A stretch of DNA of 64,000 nucleotides from Ruminococcus sp. Lineage in GTDB: Bacteria > Bacillota > Clostridia > Lachnospirales > Lachnospiraceae. The position numbers were made by a program, and so were the translations under genes. A model generated the notes under the pieces. That model made no database searches, was not told where the DNA came from, and worked only from the letters and a program-made list of their open reading frames with translations. Of the stretch, positions 58,661-64,000 are shown piece after piece (position 1 is the stretch's first letter; every line of letters starts with the position of its first letter). The DNA is taken from NCBI GenBank assembly GCA_013911065.1, contig JACERV010000009.1, positions 81,534-145,533 on the forward strand, read 5' to 3'.

Positions 58661-58708
58661 AAATTAGAAGCTGCTGCACGAAAAAATGTGCTGCAGCTTC
58701 TTTCTTTT
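58661..58708. terminator. Bidirectional terminator after sucD
   Basis: AGAAGCTGCTGCAC (58666-58679) pairs with GTGCTGCAGCTTCT (58688-58701) with one mismatch; T-rich tails lie on both sides. It serves sucD (plus) and the methyltransferase gene (minus). Confidence 0.85.
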
Positions 58709-58715
58709 AATCAAA

Positions 58716-59465
58716 TTATTTCACAGCCAAAGTTGCCCAAAATGTGGGAACCCCATACTCCCGAAGAATACCCTGTCCATTCGTATCCTCATAGAGGTCA
58801 ATCAGCATAAATCCCGCCTTTAGCTGTCCACGAATCTGTTCTTCAAGTGTGTGTGAAAACTGAATTCCGGAATCATCTTTTTCCAATGCCTTTAACTGTT
58901 CCTTGTCTTTCAATGGATTAAACGGAAGCCGGTATTTCACTTCTTTTTCATTTTCTTCATCAAAAAGATAATTAAACCCGTTATCCAACCCTGCCATTGA
59001 CCTGCCATCTTTTTTCAGAATGCGGTAACATTCCTTCCAAACATGCATCACATCCTCAATAAAGCAATTTGATACAGGATGAAAAATTAAGTCAAAGGAA
59101 TCGTTGTCAAAGGGCAGCGGCTTTGTCATATCCGCACGGACAGCATTGATTTTATATCCTTCTCTCTCTGCAACAGACAAATCGCTTTCTATTTGCTTTT
59201 CCGAATAATCAAGAACCGTGCATTCGGCGCCACACGCAGCAAAAATGGGCATTTGCTGACCGCCCCCTGAAGCAAGGCCGAGAACCTTTTTACCTCTCAG
59301 ATCAGGATACCATTCTTTCGGTACTGGCTTATTCGGTGTCAAAAGCATTGACCATTTGCCATTCAATGCGTCCTCAAACTGTTCATGGGAAATCGGCACA
59401 CCCCACTCCCATCCATCCTCAATCCATCTGTCTACCGCTTTTGCATTAATTTCTGTATAATCCAT
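58716..59465 (-). CDS. SAM-dependent methyltransferase
   Basis: A 249-residue class I methyltransferase. SAM-binding motif I is VLGLASGGGQQMPIFAACGA, then TVLDYSEKQIESDLSVAEREG and a motif II-like PFDNDSFDLIFHPVSN. The substrate is unknown; related small Firmicute proteins are annotated only as class I methyltransferases. GGAGG precedes ATG 59465. It stands 45 bp after the phosphomutase gene on the same strand, so the two may share a transcript. Confidence 0.88.
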   Translation of the reverse strand: MDYTEINAKAVDRWIEDGWEWGVPISHEQFEDALNGKWSMLLTPNKPVPKEWYPDLRGKKVLGLASGGGQQMPIFAACGAECTVLDYSEKQIESDLSVAEREGYKINAVRADMTKPLPFDNDSFDLIFHPVSNCFIEDVMHVWKECYRILKKDGRSMAGLDNGFNYLFDEENEKEVKYRLPFNPLKDKEQLKALEKDDSGIQFSHTLEEQIRGQLKAGFMLIDLYEDTNGQGILREYGVPTFWATLAVK

Positions 59466-59510
59466 ACATTTTCCTCCATAAAAAGACCCTGCTGAACTGT
59501 AACTAAAATA

Positions 59511-61205
59511 CTACTGCACCTGATTTAACCGTCCCCAAACGTCCGCCTTCACCTTTTGTATGAATGTAACCGCCTCTTCTTCCGTTTCTCCCTTTGCATA
59601 AAAGTATAGTTTCACTTTCGGTTCCGTACCGGACGGACGTACTGAAAACCATATTTCGTTTTCTAAGACAAACTTTAAAACATTTGATTTACTGATATCC
59701 TTATACCCTTTTTGGTAATCAATTACCTCCTCTACTTTGAAACCTCCGAACTCACTGTAATCCCCTGTCCGAAAAGCTTCCATCATACGCTCAATACGCC
59801 TCGCCCCCGCAATGCCCTCTAACACGAGGGAAACCTGCTCTTCTTTATAATATCCATACTGTTCGTATAACTCATAAAGGACCTGAAGAAGCGTCTTTTG
59901 CTGCTTTTTATAAAATGCTGCGGCTTCACAAACAAACATGGCTGCACTTATGCCGTCTTTATCCCTGATTTCATCACTTATTGCATAACCAATGCTTTCT
60001 TCGTACCCGAACAAATATTGGAATCCGTTCCTCTCCAGCTCCGGTATTTTTCCACAAATGTTTTTAAAACCTGTTAAGGTCTCAAACATCTCAACTCCAT
60101 ATGCTTTACATATGGTTGTTCCCATATCCCCTGTTACGATAGATTTTATCATAGCCGGGCGCTCCGGGATTTTTCCCGCTGCCTTTACCCCCTCCAATAA
60201 ATAATGAATTAAAATTACTCCGGTCTGGTTTCCGTTCAGCGCAATATAATTTCCATTTTCATCCCGCACCTCAACTGCCATTCTGTCCGCATCAGGATCG
60301 GTGGCAATTAATACTTCGGCACCCACATCAGCTCCCAGTTTTTCTGCCAGGGCAAAGGCATTTCTGTCTTCCGGGTTCGGGTATCCCACTGTAGTGAAAT
60401 CCGGGTCCGGATATTCCTGTTCAGGCACAATATGAACATTGGAAAAGCCCCGCTCTTCCAAAATTGTTCTTACCGGCTTACTTCCCGCTCCATTGAGGGG
60501 TGTATAAACAATAGGAATCGTTTTTTCCAGCTCAGCCCCATCTCTGATTGCCAGAGACTTCACCAGATTCATATAATCCCGGTCCATCTTTTCAGAAAGA
60601 ACTGTAATAATTTTTTCATCTGCTGCCTTATCAAAATCTATGCGCACAGCTCCTTCAAACATATTGACCTGCGCTATCTTTTCAGACATCCCATCTGCAA
60701 TTTCTTCCAGAACCTGTGCCCCATTTTCCCAATATACCTTATATCCATTATATTGCTTCGGATTATGGCTTGCAGTCACATTAATCCCTGCTGCCGCCTT
60801 TAACTGAAGAATTGCATAAGACAATTCCGGTGTGGGACGCAACGATTCAAAAATGAATACATTTATCCCATTTGCCGCTAAAACTTCTGCGGAAAGTACA
60901 GCAAATTCCTTTGAGAAATGCCTGCAGTCATACGCAATAACAACGCCTCTTTCTTTATAATCCCTGCCCTTATCTGAAATAAAATCAGCTATCCCCTGGG
61001 TCACCCTTCCGACAACAACTTCATTTATTCGATTTGTTCCGGCACCTAACTTCCCTCTGAGCCCTGCCGTTCCAAATTCAAGCTCTTTGCAGAAACGGTC
61101 TTCTATTTCTTCCCTATTTCCTTCTATCTCTTCCAGTTCACGCTGTATTGATTTGTATTCCTTCAGCCTGTCCCGCCATTGTAAATAAATCTCACCAGCT
61201 TCCAC
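59511..61205 (-). CDS. Phosphoglucomutase/phosphomannomutase
   Basis: A 564-residue alpha-D-phosphohexomutase. The phosphoserine loop is TASHNPKQYNGYKVYW, the metal-binding loop DPDADRMAVEV, the sugar-specificity loop GYEESIGYAISD, and the phosphate-binding loop RPSGTEPKVKLYFY. Interconverts glucose-1-P and glucose-6-P (and probably mannose phosphates), supplying glycogen and envelope sugars. Translation starts at GTG 61205, with GGAGG about 10 bases upstream. Length is normal for Firmicute PgcA-type enzymes. Confidence 0.94.
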   Translation of the reverse strand: MEAGEIYLQWRDRLKEYKSIQRELEEIEGNREEIEDRFCKELEFGTAGLRGKLGAGTNRINEVVVGRVTQGIADFISDKGRDYKERGVVIAYDCRHFSKEFAVLSAEVLAANGINVFIFESLRPTPELSYAILQLKAAAGINVTASHNPKQYNGYKVYWENGAQVLEEIADGMSEKIAQVNMFEGAVRIDFDKAADEKIITVLSEKMDRDYMNLVKSLAIRDGAELEKTIPIVYTPLNGAGSKPVRTILEERGFSNVHIVPEQEYPDPDFTTVGYPNPEDRNAFALAEKLGADVGAEVLIATDPDADRMAVEVRDENGNYIALNGNQTGVILIHYLLEGVKAAGKIPERPAMIKSIVTGDMGTTICKAYGVEMFETLTGFKNICGKIPELERNGFQYLFGYEESIGYAISDEIRDKDGISAAMFVCEAAAFYKKQQKTLLQVLYELYEQYGYYKEEQVSLVLEGIAGARRIERMMEAFRTGDYSEFGGFKVEEVIDYQKGYKDISKSNVLKFVLENEIWFSVRPSGTEPKVKLYFYAKGETEEEAVTFIQKVKADVWGRLNQVQ

Positions 61206-61246
61206 TATAAATACACCTCCGTTACATCTCTTTCTTTCACCAGGCT

Positions 61247-62020
61247 TTACTTAAACAAATAACTCGTCATCGACAGAGAGCCCAGTACGCAGGAATCATT
61301 AAAAACGCTGACTTTATCCTGCTGCTCTGATGCACCTAAAATATAAAGAAGAGGTGCAAAATGATCCATCATTTGAAAAGCAAGTGCTGCTGACTCTCCA
61401 GCCCCTGAATAGTTTATTATATTCTCATATTCTTTATTCAATATATTATTTTTGATGTATTCATCAAATTCCAAAGCCCACGGATAGCCTTCTTCCTCCA
61501 TGGACCAGTTGACTCTGGAAAGATTATGGACAATATTGCCGCTTCCCAGAATTAATACACCCTGTTCCCGCAGCCTGCGAAGCTTCTTTCCAGTTTCATA
61601 ACAATCTCTTGCGGAAGCCAGTCTATCCACGCTCATCTGAAATACGGGTATATCCGCCTGGGGATACATCCGGCACAATACGGACCAGGAACCGTGGTCC
61701 AGCCCCCAGGAATTATCGATTTGGATATTCTCTCCAACCAGTTCTTTTGTCAAACCTGCAAAACGGGGCGCACCGGGAGCATTATAAGCAACCCGGTACA
61801 GTTCCTCAGGAAAACCATACATATCATAAACCATTTTTGGAAAAGGTACATCCGTAACTCTCAGCCCCGGTGTATACCAATGGGCAGAAATTGAAAGAAC
61901 AGCCTCCGGCCGTGGAATTTGCTCACCAAGCGTTTCCCAGTAAGTGGAAAAGCGGTTGTTTTCAATTGCATTCATGGGAGAGCCATGTCCCACAAAAAGT
62001 ACAGGCATATGTTTCATCAT
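61247..62020 (-). CDS. DODA-type extradiol dioxygenase family protein (YgiD-like)
   Basis: A 257-residue protein of the LigB/DODA fold (PVLFVGHGSPMNAIENN, LSISAHWYTPGLRVT, GLDHGSWSVLCRMYPQADIPV, LILGSGNIVHNLSRVNW). The metal-binding histidines are present, so an iron or zinc site is likely. True ring cleavage needs O2, strange for an anaerobe; such homologues in strict anaerobes may have another activity. GGAGGG lies before ATG 62020. Between the phosphomutase and a ferredoxin-nitroreductase, with no clear pathway link. Confidence 0.82.
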   Translation of the reverse strand: MMKHMPVLFVGHGSPMNAIENNRFSTYWETLGEQIPRPEAVLSISAHWYTPGLRVTDVPFPKMVYDMYGFPEELYRVAYNAPGAPRFAGLTKELVGENIQIDNSWGLDHGSWSVLCRMYPQADIPVFQMSVDRLASARDCYETGKKLRRLREQGVLILGSGNIVHNLSRVNWSMEEEGYPWALEFDEYIKNNILNKEYENIINYSGAGESAALAFQMMDHFAPLLYILGASEQQDKVSVFNDSCVLGSLSMTSYLFK

Positions 62021-62109
62021 ATCACACCCTCCATCATATAATTCCTAAATTGCCATATAGTAATGTCACTTTAATTCTTACCGTACTTGGATATATGTAT
62101 GATTCTATC

Positions 62110-62904
62110 TCACTTTCGAATCACATTTCCTTCCCGCCTCGGCGCCGTCCTTCTGTATCTAACTGCCGGATATCCAATAAGCATGCAGCAGGCCACGGTC
62201 TGTTCTCCTATCTCAAGCCATTCTCTTAATTTGGGGCTTATACTTATCACCCGCATCATATAACCGCTGAACAGGGCCCCCAGACCTTCTGCAACAGCCA
62301 TATTCTCAATGTTGGCAGCCGCCAGGCCACCGTCCAGAGGATGATTATCTGATGTAATAACCAAAAATGCAGGTGTATTGTAAAGAAGCGTATCATCTTG
62401 TGGATCTTTCTTCCATTTCTCATAAAAGCTTCTAAACACTCTTGCATATAACGGAGCATCTTTTTTAAGTACTTCCAAAATCTCCGGCATCGTCTCCCAC
62501 ACCAGATTTCTGAATTCATCCATCTTATCCTGAATAAAAACAAAGGTACTTGCCTGTTGATTTTTTGCGGTAGCTGTATAACGCCCTGCATCTAATATAT
62601 GTTTTACCTTTTCTTCTTCTATTTTTTCAGGCTTAAAGTTGCGAATACTTCTCCTAAATTTTATAGCATGCAACATATTCTCCGGCTCTATGCGGAACGT
62701 TTCGGGATCATATTCTTCCACATCCTGCATATCATACTCAGGGATAGAAACTGCCTGCACCGGACAGACAGCCACACAGTGTCCGCATTGAATGCAGGGG
62801 CCTTTATTCTCCGCTTTTCCTTCCGTTAAATGAATTATCTTTGCCAGGCAATCTTCCGCACAGACCCCGCAGCCAATACATAACTCCTGATTTATCAATA
62901 CCAT
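62110..62904 (-). CDS. Nitroreductase with N-terminal ferredoxin domain
   Basis: A 264-residue fusion. Residues 1-60 carry two [4Fe-4S] motifs (CIGCGVCAEDCLAKI and CIQCGHCVAVCPVQAV); residues 75-264 form an FMN nitroreductase (KFRRSIRNFKPEKIEEEKV, TATAKNQQASTFVFI, GYMMRVISI). The ferredoxin part probably feeds electrons to FMN. The natural substrate is unknown. AAGGAG precedes ATG 62904. Upstream there are two copies of the dispersed palindrome, placed where an operator would be. Confidence 0.88.
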   Translation of the reverse strand: MVLINQELCIGCGVCAEDCLAKIIHLTEGKAENKGPCIQCGHCVAVCPVQAVSIPEYDMQDVEEYDPETFRIEPENMLHAIKFRRSIRNFKPEKIEEEKVKHILDAGRYTATAKNQQASTFVFIQDKMDEFRNLVWETMPEILEVLKKDAPLYARVFRSFYEKWKKDPQDDTLLYNTPAFLVITSDNHPLDGGLAAANIENMAVAEGLGALFSGYMMRVISISPKLREWLEIGEQTVACCMLIGYPAVRYRRTAPRREGNVIRK

Positions 62905-62944
62905 AGTCTTACTCCTTCCATCTTAGAGACATTTTCACAAAAAT

Positions 62945-62980
62945 TATATCTTATTGAAGATTAGTGGTTCAATAAATATA
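62945..62980. repeat. Dispersed imperfect palindrome, copy 3
   Basis: TTATTGAA, core GATTAGTGG, TTCAATAA with TATA on both outer sides. Directly upstream of the ferredoxin-nitroreductase gene. Confidence 0.55.
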
Positions 62981-62985
62981 CCGTC

Positions 62986-63011
62986 TTGAACGTTAGTAGT
63001 TCAATAAGTAT
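62986..63011. repeat. Dispersed imperfect palindrome, copy 4
   Basis: TTGAAC, GTTAGTA, GTTCAATAAGTAT. In tandem with copy 3, 5 bp apart, and with the cleanest inner arms of the set. The outer left arm is missing. Confidence 0.55.
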
Positions 63012-63100
63012 GGGCTAATATTAAAATAATACCATAGTTTAAAAGGTTAGGCAATTATACCCAGAAGTGTAGGTTTAATTTTGGTTTGTGAGAAAATAAA

Positions 63101-63149
63101 TTGACACATCCGTTGTACAAACGTATAGTTTAATTAGAATTCAAACTAT
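63101..63149 (+). promoter_or_regulatory. Promoter of the pentapeptide-repeat gene with dyad operator
   Basis: Consensus TTGACA (63101-63106), 17-bp spacer, TATAGT (63124-63129). ATAGTTT (63125-63131) and AAACTAT (63143-63149) form a dyad overlapping the -10 and the start site, as for a TetR- or MarR-type repressor. Confidence 0.75.
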
Positions 63150-63173
63150 GCAGCAATGATTGGGAGAGAAGAT

Positions 63174-63758
63174 ATGGAACAAAAATATTATGAGGACCAA
63201 ACATTTGAAAATTTAAAATTAGACGGGAAAGTAATTACAGACTGTGAGTTTGTGGATTGTAAATTTATAAATTGTACATTTGAAAATTTCCATTTATCCA
63301 GAAGTACACTTTCAGGATGTATTTTTCAAAAATGCAGCATTATTTCACTAAAAGCCAAATATTCTCAAATCCGATTTGCAGAGTTTGAAAACTGTAACTT
63401 AGTAGGGATTCATTGGAATGAATTATTGCCAGCAGGAAAGCTAAGCAAACCAATCAGTGTATTTCGGGAATGCCACTTGAAGTATAATACATTTTCAGAG
63501 ATGTCATTTGTAAGATTCAATTTTTCAAATTCCGAGATTACAGATTCTATGTTTGCAAAATGTGAGCTGATGGAAAGCAACTTTTCAAAATGCAAACTTG
63601 ATGGAACAGAATTTTTTGAATGCGATATGCGTAAATCAAATTTTCATGAATCCAGCGGGTATCAAATAGATATATTTACAAGCAAGCTGAAAGGCGCTAA
63701 GTTTTCGTTTCCTGAGGTCATCAGCCTGCTGAATGGTCTTGGTATTAAAATAGATTAA
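63174..63758 (+). CDS. Pentapeptide-repeat protein
   Basis: A 194-residue protein made almost wholly of pentapeptide repeats in tandem (CEFVDCKFINCTFENFHLSRS and so on to the C-terminal KLKGAKFS), expected to fold as a right-handed quadrilateral beta-helix. Cys and Phe are frequent at the inward positions. Quinolone-resistance Qnr proteins share this fold and protect DNA gyrase, but the repeat pattern here is looser and no such role can be assumed. ATG 63174 has GGGAG 7 bases upstream. Single gene with its own promoter and dyad operator. Confidence 0.85.
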   Translation: MEQKYYEDQTFENLKLDGKVITDCEFVDCKFINCTFENFHLSRSTLSGCIFQKCSIISLKAKYSQIRFAEFENCNLVGIHWNELLPAGKLSKPISVFRECHLKYNTFSEMSFVRFNFSNSEITDSMFAKCELMESNFSKCKLDGTEFFECDMRKSNFHESSGYQIDIFTSKLKGAKFSFPEVISLLNGLGIKID

Positions 63759-63810
63759 AGTTAAAATGGTAAATTCACCTGTCACTTTATATGAGAAAGC
63801 TAAGCTAAAA

Positions 63811-63828
63811 GGGGCAAACATTTTGCCC
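63811..63828. terminator. Possible hairpin terminator after the pentapeptide gene
   Basis: GGGGCAAA (63811-63818) and its complement make a tight stem with a short loop. Only the minus-strand side has a T-run, so it may mainly stop transcription entering from the right. Confidence 0.5.
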
Positions 63829-63912
63829 CCCGCCATCAAAAATTCCCTATATTAGATTTTAACTGTAAGATTTGGGTTTGTCAAGTAAAATGTGTAAATT
63901 TTGATTTTTTAT

Positions 63913-63940
63913 AATACCGGTGTTCATGCACCGGTATTTT
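63913..63940 (+). terminator. Intrinsic terminator-like hairpin
   Basis: AATACCGGTG / CACCGGTATT stem with a 6-base loop, followed by TT. A-T rich on both sides. The remaining 60 bp to the window end contain a CCCCG/CGGGG hairpin and no recognisable gene. Confidence 0.6.
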
Positions 63941-64000
63941 CATGAGTTCAGCCTTGCTTTCTCCCCGTCAACGGGGGCGGCCCATTTTAGGGTACCACAA

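Noticed and set aside
63941..64000. Possible end of an insertion sequence at the window edge
   Set aside because: Only a small CCCCG/CGGGG hairpin and about 60 bases are visible, with no transposase frame or clear inverted repeat; not enough to call.

Overview
The window looks like the chromosome of a strictly anaerobic, low-to-mid GC Firmicute, most likely a gut Lachnospiraceae relative (Clostridia). The grounds are strong AGGAGG ribosome sites, -35/-10 promoters with 17-bp spacers, a glycyl-radical (B12-independent) propanediol microcompartment, Bcd/Etf and 4-hydroxybutyryl-CoA chemistry, and a small holin-like type I toxin locus. No rRNA, tRNA, CRISPR array or intact insertion sequence was seen.

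Region 1 (1-8.5 kb): a truncated AraA/FucI-superfamily sugar isomerase with a divergent AraC regulator, then a four-gene ABC importer of the rhamnose/AI-2 type (ATPase, two permeases, lipoprotein) divergent from a second AraC regulator. Between them lie two direct repeats 21 bp apart. Region 2 (8.6-22.3 kb): a complete bacterial microcompartment locus. It holds a glycyl radical propanediol dehydratase and activase, a class II deoxysugar-phosphate aldolase, CoA-acylating aldehyde dehydrogenase, alcohol dehydrogenase, PduL phosphotransacylase, a PduS/PduT electron conduit, six shell genes and a DeoR regulator. Two promoters serve it, and cargo proteins carry encapsulation helices. Together with rhaA and rhaB (31.8-34.5 kb) it gives a route L-rhamnose -> rhamnulose-1-P -> lactaldehyde -> 1,2-propanediol -> propionaldehyde -> propanol/propionyl-P. 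Region 3 (22.5-30.2 kb): an inositol-type operon (IolG, IolE, a Hyi-like TIM barrel, RbsABC-like importer) divergent from a LacI regulator. Region 4 (30.2-34.9 kb): a PHP phosphoesterase, a small XRE protein, rhaBA and a compact type I toxin-antitoxin locus.

Region 5 (35-46.4 kb) is the most striking. One 12-gene operon encodes a malate dehydrogenase-like enzyme, HdrB, HdrC, HdrA, FlxDCBA-like NADH and iron-sulfur modules, a two-subunit soluble fumarate reductase and a two-subunit Fe-S fumarase. I infer a cytosolic, possibly electron-bifurcating NADH:ferredoxin/fumarate reductase fed from oxaloacetate. Region 6 (46.5-58.6 kb) continues the carbon: Cat1 and SucD (plus strand), then 4-hydroxybutyrate dehydrogenase, a CoA-transferase, 4-hydroxybutyryl-CoA dehydratase, acyl-CoA dehydrogenase and EtfBA (minus strand), i.e. 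succinate to butyryl-CoA, with a LysR regulator. Rex-like operators (7-4-7 palindromes of the TTGTTAA type) sit at all three promoters of regions 5 and 6, suggesting one NADH-responsive oxaloacetate-to-butyryl-CoA electron sink.

Region 7 (58.7-64 kb): a methyltransferase, phosphoglucomutase/phosphomannomutase, DODA-type dioxygenase-like protein, ferredoxin-nitroreductase and a pentapeptide-repeat protein. A dispersed imperfect palindrome of about 30 bp recurs at 11.7, 22.3 and (twice) 63.0 kb.
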